A stretch of DNA of 64,000 bases from CAVOEB01 sp965249645 (GCA_965249645.1 CBDFML010000012.1:868001-932000), one strand, 5' to 3'. Numbered from the stretch's first letter, positions 41,131 through 50,405 are shown. Notes: generated from the sequence alone by a model not told the origin. Made by a program: numbers and translations.

Positions 41131-41844
41131 ATGGCGGACGACGACAACAAGCTCCCGACGCAGGCACGCAAGGCCGCGGTCGACGCCTTCCTCAGGAAGG
41201 CGTCGGTGACGCCTTATCGGCCCGGTGCGCGCGAGCGCGGCCGCTTGATGTTCGCCATTGACGCGACTGCAAGCCGCGAGCCGACCTGGGACATGGCGTG
41301 CCAGATCCAGGGCGAGATGTTCGAGGCGACCCATGCCATCGGCGGGCTCGAGGTCCAGCTCGCGTTCTATCGCGGTTTCGGCGAGTTCAAGGTCACCAAA
41401 TGGTTGACCAACTCGAAGGCGCTGGTGCGCCATATGACCGCTGCCTTTTGCCTTGGCGGGCAAACCCAGATTGCCCGCCTTCTCGGGCACGCCCTCAAGG
41501 AAACCAAACGGGCCCGTGTCGATGCCCTCGTCTTTGTGGGCGACTGCGTGGAAGAGGATGTCGACGCGCTGTGCCATATGGCGGGCCAACTGGGCGTACT
41601 GGGCGTCCCGATCTTCATCTTTCACGAGGGTGGCGAACCGGTCGCGGCCCGAACCTTTCGCCAGATGGCGCGGCTGTCGAATGGCGCCTATTGCCCGTTC
41701 GACGCGGCCAGCGCGCGTCAGCTGCGTGATCTTCTGGGCGCGGTTGCGGTTTATGCCGCGGGCGGGCGGGCCGCGCTGAGCGATTACGGCAAGCAACGGG
41801 GCGGGGCGGCACTTCGCTTAACCGGCCAGATCAAGTCCGGTTGA
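41131..41844 (+). CDS. VWA-domain protein
   Basis: 237-residue cytoplasmic protein with a von Willebrand A fold. The MIDAS-like start is LMFAIDATASRE (near 40), where D-x-T-x-S stands for the canonical DxSxS. Other strands are DALVFVGDCVEED and GVPIFIFHEGG. A longer frame from GTG 41083 has a less natural N-terminus; the ATG before ADDDNKLP is preferred. The stop is 7 bp before the start of a membrane J-domain protein, and the two appear to be an operon. The role may be metal-dependent protein-protein binding; nothing more specific can be said. Confidence 0.75.
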   Translation: MADDDNKLPTQARKAAVDAFLRKASVTPYRPGARERGRLMFAIDATASREPTWDMACQIQGEMFEATHAIGGLEVQLAFYRGFGEFKVTKWLTNSKALVRHMTAAFCLGGQTQIARLLGHALKETKRARVDALVFVGDCVEEDVDALCHMAGQLGVLGVPIFIFHEGGEPVAARTFRQMARLSNGAYCPFDAASARQLRDLLGAVAVYAAGGRAALSDYGKQRGGAALRLTGQIKSG

Positions 41845-41851
41845 GGCCATC

Positions 41852-42583
41852 GTGATCTGGACCTATCTGATCCTGGGCGTCGTGTTGCTGGTCGCCGGCG
41901 TCTTCATCGCCCGCTGGTATGCGACCACGCCAACGACGACACTGGCCAAGGTCTTGCGTTGGGGCGGCCTCGGCCTGGGCGGGGCTCTCGCCATATTTCT
42001 TGCCGTCACGGGCAAGGCCCATCTTGCGCTGATCCCGCTGGCGCTGTTCCTGCTGCCTCGTCTGATCGGCCGGTTCATGGCGCCAGGCGGAGCGGGCAGC
42101 GCCGGCCCCACACCAGGCCAGAGTTCGAATGTGGAGAGCCGCTATCTACGCATGACCCTCGACCATCACAGCGGCACCATGGCCGGCGAGGTGATCGATG
42201 GCCGTTACGCGGGCCACGCGCTCGGCGATCTGTCGTTCGAGGAGCTGCTCGACCTGCACCGCGAATGCGCGCAAGGCGATACGCAATCCGCCCAGCTCCT
42301 CGAAGCCTACCTAGAGCGCAATTTCGGCACCGACTGGGCAACGCGGGGCGACGCCGACGGAACCAGGGGGCGGAAAAGGTCGAACCGGTCCGGCGCCGCC
42401 TCGGGTGCCGCGATGAGCGTCGAGGAGGCGCGCGAAATTTTGGGCGTCGGGCCGGACGCAAACGATGACGAAATCAAGGAGTCGCATCGCCGCTTGATGC
42501 AGAAATTGCACCCTGATCACGGCGGCTCGACCTATCTCGCCGGCAAGATCAATCGGGCCAAGGAAGTGCTGCTGCAAGCGTGA
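41852..42583 (+). CDS. membrane-anchored J-domain (type III DnaJ-like) protein
   Basis: 243 residues with GTG start. Two or three hydrophobic segments lie in the first 75 residues (one at about 2-22, a second and third within about 38-70), giving an inner-membrane anchor. A soluble linker follows, and a C-terminal J domain spans about 185-243, with MSVEEAREILGVGPDAND and the HPD tripeptide in KLHPDHGGS. HPD is the DnaK-stimulating site, so it should recruit DnaK to the membrane. The family is common in alphaproteobacteria. It is tightly coupled to the VWA gene upstream. Confidence 0.85.
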   Translation: MIWTYLILGVVLLVAGVFIARWYATTPTTTLAKVLRWGGLGLGGALAIFLAVTGKAHLALIPLALFLLPRLIGRFMAPGGAGSAGPTPGQSSNVESRYLRMTLDHHSGTMAGEVIDGRYAGHALGDLSFEELLDLHRECAQGDTQSAQLLEAYLERNFGTDWATRGDADGTRGRKRSNRSGAASGAAMSVEEAREILGVGPDANDDEIKESHRRLMQKLHPDHGGSTYLAGKINRAKEVLLQA

Positions 42584-42684
42584 ATTCGACCTTGTGCTAG
42601 TGGATTCGACATGCGACAAACCCTAGATCCTGTGGTAACTCGCTGTTGTGGCGAGTGCGGCGAGCTGACACGGACGGGCAACGA

Positions 42685-43587
42685 ATGACGGCGAAGATCC
42701 GCAAGGCGGTGTTCCCGGTGGGTGGTCTTGGTACACGATTTCTGCCCGCGACGAAGGCCATGCCCAAGGAGATGCTGCCGGTCGTCGACAAGCCGCTTAT
42801 CCAGTACGCGGTGGAGGAAGCCCAAGCCGCGGGAATCGAGGAGTTCATTTTCGTTACCGGCCGTGGCAAGTCGGCGATCGAGGATCATTTCGATTACTCC
42901 TCCGAACTCGAAAGCGCGCTTCGCGACCGAGGCAAGACGGAATATCTCGACGCCATTACCCGGTGGATGCCCGCTGCGGGCGCCGTCGCCTATACTCGCC
43001 AGCAAGAGCCGCTCGGTCTCGGCCACGCGGTCCTGTGCGCGCGCCATCTCGTTGGCGACGAGCCGTTCGCCGTCCTGCTTGCGGACGATCTCGTGCTGTC
43101 GGATCGGCCCTGTCTGGGCCAGCTGCTCGACGTCTACGCCGAAACCGGCGGCAACGTGGTGGCGGTTTTGGACGTGCCGCGCGACGAAACCCGGCACTAC
43201 GGCATTCTTGACATCGAGAACGACGATGGCCGGCTCGCGAGCGTGAAGGGGCTGGTGGAGAAGCCCGAGCCCGATCGTGCACCGTCCACGCTCTCGATTA
43301 TCGGGCGCTATGTATTGCAGCCCGAGGTGTTCGATTTTCTGGAAGAGCGGCGAGAGGGCGCGGGCGGCGAAATCCAACTGACGGACGCCATGGCGTCGCT
43401 GCTCGGGCAGCAGCCATTCCACGGTCTGCGCTTCGAGGGCCGGCGCTTCGATTGCGGCAGCAAGAGCGGCTTTCTTCACGCCTGCCTGGCCTTCGCACTC
43501 GCGCGTGACGATCTGCGCGACGAGGTGATGGCGATCCTGGATGAATACACGATGGATGCTGCGACAAACCGGAGGGACGTAGTGTGA
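42685..43587 (+). CDS. galU: UTP--glucose-1-phosphate uridylyltransferase
   Basis: Makes UDP-glucose from UTP and glucose-1-phosphate; 300 residues. The nucleotide loop GGLGTRFLPATKAMPKEML (about 11-29) is diagnostic, with VVDKPLIQY following, and the conserved EKP (near 192) and YDCGSK-like FDCGSKSGF (near 257) complete the site. ATG 42685 is chosen over GTG 42646 because homology starts at TAKIRKAVFPV. The stop overlaps the ugd start by 4 bp, so UDP-glucose is channelled by gene order to UDP-glucuronate for surface polysaccharide. Confidence 0.93.
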   Translation: MTAKIRKAVFPVGGLGTRFLPATKAMPKEMLPVVDKPLIQYAVEEAQAAGIEEFIFVTGRGKSAIEDHFDYSSELESALRDRGKTEYLDAITRWMPAAGAVAYTRQQEPLGLGHAVLCARHLVGDEPFAVLLADDLVLSDRPCLGQLLDVYAETGGNVVAVLDVPRDETRHYGILDIENDDGRLASVKGLVEKPEPDRAPSTLSIIGRYVLQPEVFDFLEERREGAGGEIQLTDAMASLLGQQPFHGLRFEGRRFDCGSKSGFLHACLAFALARDDLRDEVMAILDEYTMDAATNRRDVV

Positions 43588-44945
43588 AGATTGCGATGAT
43601 CGGAACCGGTTATGTCGGGTTGGTCTCGGGCGCCTGTTTCTCGGAATTCGGCGTCGAGGTTACCTGCGTCGATACCGACGAGGCGAAGATCGAGGCGTTG
43701 CGCGCCGGTGAGATTCCTATCTTCGAGCCCGGCCTCGACGACCTCGTTGCCGCGAACGCCAGGGCCGGGCGGATCGCCTTCGTTACCGAGGCGGCGCCTG
43801 CGGTAGCGGAGGCCGACATCGTCATGATTGCGGTGGGCACGCCAAGCCGGCGCGGCGACGGCCATGCGGACCTCAGCTTCGTCTTCCAGGTCGCCCGCGA
43901 AATAGCGCCCGCTCTGTCGGGCTACACCGTCGTGGTTACGAAATCGACGGTGCCGGTGGGCACCGGGCGAGAGGTCGAAAGGATCATCCGCGAGGTGCGT
44001 CCCGACGCTGACTTCGATGTGGTCTCGAACCCGGAGTTCCTGCGCGAGGGCTCGGCGATCGGCGATTTCATGCGCCCTGACCGGGTCGTCGTCGGCTTGA
44101 CGTCGGAGCGCGCGCGCGAGGTTCTGGCCGAGCTCTACCGGCCGTTGTTCCTGCGCGAAACCCCGGTGATTTTCACCGATCTGGAGACCGCCGAATTGAT
44201 CAAGTATGCCAGCAACACCTTTCTGGCGACCAAAATCACCTTCATTAACGAGATGGCGGATTTGTGCGAAGCAGTCGGTGCCAACGTCCAGGATGTGGCC
44301 AAGGGGATCGGGCTCGACGGGCGGATCGGCAGTAAATACCTCAATCCGGGCCCTGGTTTTGGCGGCTCCTGCTTCCCGAAAGACGTACGCGCCCTGGTCC
44401 GGGTAGCGGACGAGGCGGGCATGCCCTCGCGCATCATCGAGGCGGTGCTCGACATCAACGAGGCGCGCAAGGCGCGCATGGCGGAGAAGGTAATCCGCGC
44501 CTGCGGCGGTTCGGTCGAGGGCAAAACCCTGGCGGTGCTGGGGTTCAGCTTCAAACCCAACACCGACGATATGCGCGAGAGTCCCAGCATCGAGATCGTT
44601 CCAGCTCTTCAGCACGCCGGTGCCGCCATTCGAGGCTTCGATCCGGCGATCACCGACGAAGGGCGCGCGAACTTTGAGGGCATCGTCTGGTGTGAGGGCG
44701 CCTACAATTGCATGGCCGGGGCCGATGCGCTGGTCATCCTGACGGAATGGAACGAGTTCCGGGCGCTCGATTTTGAGCGCGCAAAAGAGCTTCTCCATTC
44801 CCCGGTGCTCATCGATCTTCGCAACATTTACAAACCTGCCGACATGGCCGCGGCAGGCTTCCATTATGCCAGCGTCGGCCGGCCTTCCGTCCGCCCGAGC
44901 GATCCTGCCGCCGCCGCCCGTCGTGCGACGTCGGGCGAGAGCTGA
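43584..44945 (+). CDS. ugd: UDP-glucose 6-dehydrogenase
   Basis: NAD-dependent, two-step oxidation of UDP-glucose to UDP-glucuronate; 453 residues. The N-terminal NAD fold is MIGTGYVGLVSGACF, the central part has AELIKYASNTFLATKITF with the catalytic Lys, and the nucleophilic Cys is in GPGFGGSCFPKD (near 262). The C-terminal UDP-binding domain has FSFKPNTDDMRESPS. GTG start with GGAGGG upstream, overlapping the galU stop. The amidase gene follows after 18 bp. Provides precursor for acidic exopolysaccharide or lipid A modification. Confidence 0.94.
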   Translation: MKIAMIGTGYVGLVSGACFSEFGVEVTCVDTDEAKIEALRAGEIPIFEPGLDDLVAANARAGRIAFVTEAAPAVAEADIVMIAVGTPSRRGDGHADLSFVFQVAREIAPALSGYTVVVTKSTVPVGTGREVERIIREVRPDADFDVVSNPEFLREGSAIGDFMRPDRVVVGLTSERAREVLAELYRPLFLRETPVIFTDLETAELIKYASNTFLATKITFINEMADLCEAVGANVQDVAKGIGLDGRIGSKYLNPGPGFGGSCFPKDVRALVRVADEAGMPSRIIEAVLDINEARKARMAEKVIRACGGSVEGKTLAVLGFSFKPNTDDMRESPSIEIVPALQHAGAAIRGFDPAITDEGRANFEGIVWCEGAYNCMAGADALVILTEWNEFRALDFERAKELLHSPVLIDLRNIYKPADMAAAGFHYASVGRPSVRPSDPAAAARRATSGES

Positions 44946-44963
44946 GCACCCGGCCGCTTGGCC

Positions 44964-46364
44964 ATGACCGAGGATCTCGCTTGGCTATCCGCCGGCCGCC
45001 TGCTTGAACTCTACGGACAGGGCGATGTCTCGCCGGTCGAGGCGACCCGTGCGGTGCTCGAGCGCATTGCGGCCCACAATGATGCGCTGAATGCATTCTG
45101 CCTGGTCGACGAGGACGGTGCGCTCGAGGCGGCGCGTCGCTCGGAGGAGCGCTGGCACCGGGCAGAGCCGGCCGGCCGCCTCGACGGTGTGCCGGTCTCG
45201 ATCAAGGACATCGTGCTCACCCAAGGCTGGCCCACCCTGCGCGGCTCCACCGTGATCGATCCCGATCAACCCTGGGACGAAGACGCCCCCTGCGTCGCAC
45301 GCCTGCGTGAGCACAACGCAGTCTTGCTGGGCAAGACGACGACCCCCGAGTTCGGCTGGAAGGGGGTGACCGACAGCCCGCTCACCGGCATCAGCCGCAA
45401 TCCCTGGGCTCTCGACAAGACGCCTGGCGGCAGCAGCGGCGGTTCCGCCGCAGCGCTGGCCGCAGGAATGGGACCCCTCAGCATCGGCAGCGACGGCGGC
45501 GGTTCGGTCCGGATTCCCTCGTCGTTCAGCGGAGTGGTCGGTATCAAGGCGAACTTCGGCCGGGTTCCGATCTACCCGGCAAGCCCGTTCGGTACACTGT
45601 CCCATGTCGGTCCCATGGCGCGCAGCATCGACGATCTGGCGCTCATGCTTACGGTTCTGAGCGAGCCCGACGCGCGCGACTGGTTTGCTTTACCGCCGGA
45701 GGCAGGCGACTTCGGCGGTGGGCTCGACGACGGGGTCGCGGGCCTTAGAATCGGGTTCAGCGCCGATCTCGGCGGCGCGCGGGTCGATCCTGAGGTCGCC
45801 GCCGCCGTGGCTCGGGCCGCCGCGGTTTTCGAGACCCTGGGCGCCCGGGTCGAGACAGTCGATCTGTCGGCCCGCGAAACCGCCGCGGTGTTCAAGACGC
45901 TCTGGTATGTCGGTGCCCGTCGTGTGGTCCAGGGTTTTACGCCGGAACAGCAGGAACGGCTGGATCCGGGCCTGCGGATCATCGCGGCGGAAGGCAATGA
46001 ATACGATCTCAACGCCTATCTCGATGCTGTTGGCGCGCGCACGGCGTTTGGCGTGCGGATGAACGCATTTCACGGACGTTACGATCTTTTGCTCACCCCG
46101 ACCATGCCGACCCCGGCCTTTGCCGTCGGGTGCGATCAGCCGATCGGCCCCAACGGCGAGGAGTGGGTCGACTGGAGCCCCTTTACCTATCCCTTCAACC
46201 TCACAGGCCAGCCGGCGCTTTCGATTCCGTGCGGTGCAACCGCCGCGGGTCTGCCAATAGGGCTGCAAATCGTCGGGCGCAATTTCGACGAAACTGGGGT
46301 GTTGCGCGCTGCCCGGGCCTACGAGGCAACCGGATCCTGTGTGCTTGGCCGGCCGGCGCTTTGA
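44964..46364 (+). CDS. amidase-signature family hydrolase
   Basis: Ser-cisSer-Lys amidase, 466 residues. The catalytic Lys is Lys81 (VSIKDIV). The Gly/Ser-rich signature GGSSGGSAAALAAGMGPLSI and GSDGGGSVRIPSSF supply the cis-Ser and the nucleophile. GatA is excluded by the lack of neighbouring gatB/gatC and by divergent C-terminal sequence; aryl-acylamidase, 6-aminohexanoate or general amide hydrolase activities are possible. ATG 44964 is used; TTG 44958 is two codons earlier. It may be co-transcribed with galU-ugd but has no clear functional link. Confidence 0.85.
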   Translation: MTEDLAWLSAGRLLELYGQGDVSPVEATRAVLERIAAHNDALNAFCLVDEDGALEAARRSEERWHRAEPAGRLDGVPVSIKDIVLTQGWPTLRGSTVIDPDQPWDEDAPCVARLREHNAVLLGKTTTPEFGWKGVTDSPLTGISRNPWALDKTPGGSSGGSAAALAAGMGPLSIGSDGGGSVRIPSSFSGVVGIKANFGRVPIYPASPFGTLSHVGPMARSIDDLALMLTVLSEPDARDWFALPPEAGDFGGGLDDGVAGLRIGFSADLGGARVDPEVAAAVARAAAVFETLGARVETVDLSARETAAVFKTLWYVGARRVVQGFTPEQQERLDPGLRIIAAEGNEYDLNAYLDAVGARTAFGVRMNAFHGRYDLLLTPTMPTPAFAVGCDQPIGPNGEEWVDWSPFTYPFNLTGQPALSIPCGATAAGLPIGLQIVGRNFDETGVLRAARAYEATGSCVLGRPAL

Positions 46365-46379
46365 ACCGCGTGGTCCTGC

Positions 46380-46748
46380 TTAGCCTTTCAAGGTCTTGCG
46401 CAGGGTGTTGAGGGGGACGGGCTTGGTCAGAGTCTCGACGTCAAACAGCCCGCTGGCTTCGGCGAGGCGTTTTGCAAGCGTGACGTAATTCGGGGAATAG
46501 CCGGTAATTACGACCAACCGGCCCTCGTAGTTTTCGCCGATCAGCCACTGGATCAGCTCCATGCCATCCATGTCGGGCATCACGATATCGAGCACCACGA
46601 CCCCCGGCCAGTCTTGCTCGAACGCCGCTTGAAACTCCACCGCGCGCGATGTGACTGTGACTTCATAGCCCAGCCGTTCACCGACCGTGCCGACCATGGC
46701 GCCGAAATCCGGTTCGTCGTCAATCACGAGGAGATGCGTTTTCGTCAT
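46380..46748 (-). CDS. single-domain response regulator (CheY-like)
   Basis: 122-residue receiver domain with no output domain. Acidic pair Asp10-Asp11 (VIDDEPD), phospho-acceptor Asp54 (VVLDIVMPDMDG), switch Thr near 82 (ITGYS) and Lys109 (TKPV) are all in place, so phosphotransfer should work. The longer open frame (54 codons upstream) is not coding. No histidine kinase is nearby; the partner is unknown. It converges with the amidase gene, 15 bp apart. Function could be in a phosphorelay or in binding a target protein directly. Confidence 0.88.
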   Translation of the reverse strand: MTKTHLLVIDDEPDFGAMVGTVGERLGYEVTVTSRAVEFQAAFEQDWPGVVVLDIVMPDMDGMELIQWLIGENYEGRLVVITGYSPNYVTLAKRLAEASGLFDVETLTKPVPLNTLRKTLKG

Positions 46749-47073
46749 TTCGCAGCGCAACCGCTGAAGGGGATCTCGGCGACCGGCGTCAATGCAGGTG
46801 TGGGAATGGCTTATCAGGTGCAATAACTTTGGCAACCCCCTTTGATAATCGGCCATGAGCCTCGCAGCCTGGAGACCGGCGGGCCTGTCATAAGGGGGGC
46901 GGCAAGACAATCCAGCCCGAAATGTGGCAAAAAGTGGGCGAAACTAACTATTGATTAAGCAGATTCAGGCGACTCTTGCCAAACCAGAATAAAATTCGTA
47001 AGTTCGAGCGCCTTGAAACATAAGAACAATCAGGCGCCGTTGGTAAAATACCGGGAGACTGGATGAGGTCTTG
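46749..47073. other. divergent intergenic region
   Basis: 325 bp between the response regulator and the carboxypeptidase gene, which point away from each other. The right half (46920-47060) is AT-rich and should hold the carboxypeptidase promoter. No coding frame with recognisable homology, no strong hairpin and no convincing operator was found. Confidence 0.45.
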
Positions 47074-48237
47074 ATGGTTTCTTGGATGTCGTACTCATTC
47101 GTCCGAATCGCCGCTTTGGCTGTGGCTGTCGCCGTTTTTGTCACCGTCGCCGCCGAAGCCGCACAGGCAAAATACGCGTCCATCGTAGTCGATGTGGAAT
47201 CCGGCGAAGTGCTCTATTCGCGCAACGCGGATACGCGCAATTATCCCGCCTCGTTGACCAAGATGATGACCCTCTACCTTACCTTCGAGGCGCTCGACAC
47301 CGGCTCGCTCCGGCTCGACGAGGCGCTCAAGGTATCCCGTCGCGCGGCCGGTCAGGCGCCGTCGAAACTGGGTCTTGCGGCGGGGTCGTCGATTTCCGTC
47401 GAGAACGCGATCCTGGCACTGGTGACGAAGTCGGCCAACGATGTTGCGACAGTTCTGGCCGAGGCACTGGGCGGAACCGAATGGGAGTTTGCCGGGCTTA
47501 TGACCAAGAAGGCGCGCACGCTGGGAATGGCCAACACGACCTTCCAGAATGCTTCCGGTCTGCCCAATCGCAAACAGTTGAGTTCGGCGCGCGACATGGG
47601 CAACCTGGCGATCGCCCTGATTCAGCATTTCCCGAACTATTACCACTACTTCTCGGTCACTGAATTCCGCTTCAACGGCAAGACCTACAAGAACCACAAC
47701 AACCTGCTCGCGAATTATCCGGAGACCGACGGCCTGAAGACGGGCTATATCGCTGCTTCGGGCTTCAACGTTGCGGTCTCCGTAACTCGCGAGGGCCATC
47801 GCCTGATCGGTGTGGCGTTCGGTGGCAAGTCGGCGAAATCCCGCGACGAACATATGGCGACGCTGCTCGACAAATCGTTTGCCCGGCTCGATGAACGGCG
47901 TCTCTATGCCGAGAGCGACGGTGTCGAGGTCAAGCTTGTCGCGGCGAATATGCCTACTGGTGATCCCTGGGGAATTCAGATCGGCGCTTACGGCACCGTG
48001 GCAGCGGCTATCCGGGCGCTGGATTTGGCTGAGCGCCACCTGAGTACGTCGTTGACGGGTGCCGCCGCGGCTCTGATGCCCATCGAGGCCGGCGGCAAGA
48101 CCCTGATCCGCGCCCGCTATCTGGGGCTGGACGAACACGCAGCCAAAGCGGCATGCGACCGTCTTTCTGGAAGCGAGTTGCCCTGCGCGGTGATCCGCGT
48201 ACCGGACAACGAACGCGCCGAGACGACCCGCTACTGA
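47074..48237 (+). CDS. D-alanyl-D-alanine carboxypeptidase (PBP5/6-type) with SPOR-like tail
   Basis: Exported peptidoglycan DD-carboxypeptidase, 387 residues. A signal peptide (about 1-33, hydrophobic AALAVAVAVFVTVAAEA) is followed by the penicillin-binding triad: Ser60-xx-Lys63 (PASLTKMM), Ser120-x-Asn122 (KSAND) and Lys222-Thr-Gly (GLKTGY). The last 100 residues (from WGIQIGAYGTVAAA) have the pattern of a SPOR domain, which binds denuded glycan at the septum; this combination is common in alphaproteobacteria. The ATG follows GGATGAGG. The gene trims pentapeptides and could localise to the division site. Confidence 0.92.
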   Translation: MVSWMSYSFVRIAALAVAVAVFVTVAAEAAQAKYASIVVDVESGEVLYSRNADTRNYPASLTKMMTLYLTFEALDTGSLRLDEALKVSRRAAGQAPSKLGLAAGSSISVENAILALVTKSANDVATVLAEALGGTEWEFAGLMTKKARTLGMANTTFQNASGLPNRKQLSSARDMGNLAIALIQHFPNYYHYFSVTEFRFNGKTYKNHNNLLANYPETDGLKTGYIAASGFNVAVSVTREGHRLIGVAFGGKSAKSRDEHMATLLDKSFARLDERRLYAESDGVEVKLVAANMPTGDPWGIQIGAYGTVAAAIRALDLAERHLSTSLTGAAAALMPIEAGGKTLIRARYLGLDEHAAKAACDRLSGSELPCAVIRVPDNERAETTRY

Positions 48238-48368
48238 TCGTCGTCGTTTCCTATCCGTCGGCCTGAATTCCATATAACGGCCATGCTAGGATTGCGCCCC
48301 TGTGGGGACGCACCGGTCCTGCCGTATCGCCCGCAGCTGAATCACTCATTTGTCCTGAGGAGAGCCCG

Positions 48369-48818
48369 ATGAACCCGTCTCCGTTGCCGGAAGGCGTCGT
48401 CGAAATTGAAAGCGGCGAGGAGGGCCGGCTGGTGACGCAAATCCGTGCCGGGATGCACGAGTTTGTCGGCGATGAACCTGCCGCGCTGGGCGGCACGGGC
48501 AAGGGGCCCAATCCTTACGATCTGCTCCTTGCCAGCCTCGGAAGCTGCACCAGCATTACCATGCGGCTCTACGCCGAGCGAAAGGGGTGGCCTCTCGAAA
48601 ACGTCCGGGTACGTCTGTCCCACGCCAAAGTCTACGCGCGGGATTGCGAGGAATGTGCGCGCAAGGAAGGCAAGGTGGACCGGATCGAGCGCACTATTGA
48701 AATCGAAGGGCCGCTGAGCGACGAACAACGGGCGCGGCTTATCGAGATCGCCAAGAAGTGCCCGATATGCCGAACCTTAAGCACGGAAATCAGCGTTCGC
48801 ACGACGCTCAGCGATTGA
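48369..48818 (+). CDS. OsmC-family peroxiredoxin-like protein
   Basis: 149-residue OsmC/Ohr-fold protein of the YhfA-like group. The first Cys is in LASLGSCTSITMRLYA (near 59) and further cysteines are in KKCPICRTL near 135. The fold is dimeric and reduces organic peroxides, though this branch is less well studied than Ohr. GAGGAGAGCCCG precedes the ATG. It is convergent with the methyltransferase gene, overlapping it by 11 bp at the 3' ends. Confidence 0.88.
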   Translation: MNPSPLPEGVVEIESGEEGRLVTQIRAGMHEFVGDEPAALGGTGKGPNPYDLLLASLGSCTSITMRLYAERKGWPLENVRVRLSHAKVYARDCEECARKEGKVDRIERTIEIEGPLSDEQRARLIEIAKKCPICRTLSTEISVRTTLSD

Positions 48819-49338
48819 GTGCCGCGGTGTCGGCCTGATCGCGCCGCGCAGCGAGGGCACGGTCTTCAATGCGGATGCGGTGCACAAGCAGGGCGAGATT
48901 GAGCACCGAGAACGCCGCCGCCACTTCCCAGGCGCCGAAGGCCAGAGGCAGCACGGCGATTTCGCCGATCACGACGGCGTAATTGGGATGGCGTAGCCAG
49001 CGGTACGGGCCCTTGCGTACCAGCGGGGCGTCGGTCGGCACGATCACCCGCGTCGTCCAGAAGCGACCGAGGCTGACGATGATCCAGAGGCGTGCCAGCT
49101 GGAGCAGGCAGAACAGGCCCAGCAAGAGAGCGCCGGGGCGGGTGTCCTGCGGTACTGCAAGCAACAGCGCGATAAGCCAAGCGCCGTGCAGGACGATGAA
49201 CAGCGGATAATACCGCCGTCCGGCCTCCTGTGCCCCGGCGGCCAGTAGCCGTGTCGTGTTGCGTCGGGCGTAGACGAGTTCGGCGATGCGTTGCAACGCC
49301 ACGAGCCCGACCACGAGGGCGACCGGCTCCACGATCAC
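48808..49338 (-). CDS. isoprenylcysteine carboxyl methyltransferase-like membrane protein
   Basis: 176-residue integral membrane methyltransferase of the ICMT/PEMT group. Several hydrophobic helices are followed by the conserved cytosolic motif YRWLRHPNYAVVIGE (near 117), the SAM-site signature of the family. The GTG start overlaps the stop of the type III polyketide synthase gene by 4 bp. In Streptomyces (SrsA-SrsB) and Bacillus (BpsA-BpsB) such a methyltransferase O-methylates the alkylresorcinol or alkylpyrone made by its linked type III PKS; the same is expected here. Confidence 0.85.
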   Translation of the reverse strand: MIVEPVALVVGLVALQRIAELVYARRNTTRLLAAGAQEAGRRYYPLFIVLHGAWLIALLLAVPQDTRPGALLLGLFCLLQLARLWIIVSLGRFWTTRVIVPTDAPLVRKGPYRWLRHPNYAVVIGEIAVLPLAFGAWEVAAAFSVLNLALLVHRIRIEDRALAARRDQADTAALNR

Positions 49339-50405
49339 GTCTCGAGCGTAGCAAATCCGGCGGTAAAACCGGGGCCCAAGGTGGTCAGCAACAGGCGGCC
49401 CCGACGTCCTTCCGCGAGCGCGCGCTCGAGAACGAACAACACGGTCGCGGCCGACATGTTGCCATAGTCGCGCAGCACCTCGCGAGAAAGCGTCAGTGAG
49501 CCCCGGTGCAGGTTGTAGACATCCTCGAGTGCGTCGAGCACTTTGGCGCCGCCGGGATGGCAGATGTAGTGATCGATATCGGCTCGACCCAAAGTCTGGT
49601 TTTCGAGGAAGCCGTCTGTCGCCTTGGCCAGTCGTTCGCGCACGATCGCGGGGATATCGCGTGAGAAGACCACCGCGAGCCCGTCATCCTCAACCCGCCA
49701 GCCCATGACGTCGAGAGAGTTCTGCCAGGTATGCTCGCCCCAACCGGCGAGGGCGGGGGCGTCCGACGATCCATCGGCACGTGGTCCAGCCAACACGGCT
49801 CCGGCGGCGCCGTCACCGAACAGGGCGGTCGCGACGAAATTGCTTTTCGAGCAGTCGCGGCGGCGAAAGGTCAGGCCGCACAGCTCGACGACCAGAAATA
49901 ACACGCGGCCTTCCGGTGATGCCGTGGCGATTTCGCCCGCGCGTCCGAGGCCAAGGACGCCCCCGGCGCAACCAAGCCCGAAGATCGGCAACCGGCGCGT
50001 CGTCGGGCGTAAGCCGAGACACTCAAGCAGATACGCATCGAGGCTGGGCGTCGCAATCCCCGTGGTCGAAACCGTGACGATGCTGTCGATGTCGGCCGGG
50101 TCGGTGTCGGCGGCATCGAGGGCCGCACGGCCCGCCTCGACGAGAAGCTCGTGCGCGTTGTCGATATAAAGCTGGTTGCGGTCCGACCAGCTGTGATCCT
50201 GGTTGTACCAGTCGAGCGGCACACAGGAATAACGTCGCTCGATGCCCGCGTTGTTAAACACAGGCAGCAAGCGGTCGAGATCGCCGAAGCTCTCGCCAAA
50301 CAACTGTTCGGCAAGCGCCCGCGCCTCCGATTGGCACAGCATATGCGGTGGCACCGCCGTGGCAATGCCGAGCAGCCGCGGTGCGGCGCGATTTAGCGCG
50401 ATCAT
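49335..50405 (-). CDS. type III polyketide synthase (alkylpyrone/alkylresorcinol synthase-like)
   Basis: Chalcone-synthase-fold homodimeric enzyme, 356 residues. The catalytic triad is Cys146 (FGLGCAGGV), His283 (YICHPGGA) and Asn316 (RDYGNMSAA). It would extend a fatty acyl starter with malonyl-CoA and cyclise it, acting in the cytoplasm close to the membrane. Start at ATG 50405 is preferred since family homology starts at RLLGIATAVP; earlier in-frame ATGs exist at 50417 and 50471. It is followed, with overlap, by an ICMT-like methyltransferase, so the product is probably a methylated phenolic or pyrone lipid. Confidence 0.9.
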   Translation of the reverse strand: MIALNRAAPRLLGIATAVPPHMLCQSEARALAEQLFGESFGDLDRLLPVFNNAGIERRYSCVPLDWYNQDHSWSDRNQLYIDNAHELLVEAGRAALDAADTDPADIDSIVTVSTTGIATPSLDAYLLECLGLRPTTRRLPIFGLGCAGGVLGLGRAGEIATASPEGRVLFLVVELCGLTFRRRDCSKSNFVATALFGDGAAGAVLAGPRADGSSDAPALAGWGEHTWQNSLDVMGWRVEDDGLAVVFSRDIPAIVRERLAKATDGFLENQTLGRADIDHYICHPGGAKVLDALEDVYNLHRGSLTLSREVLRDYGNMSAATVLFVLERALAEGRRGRLLLTTLGPGFTAGFATLET

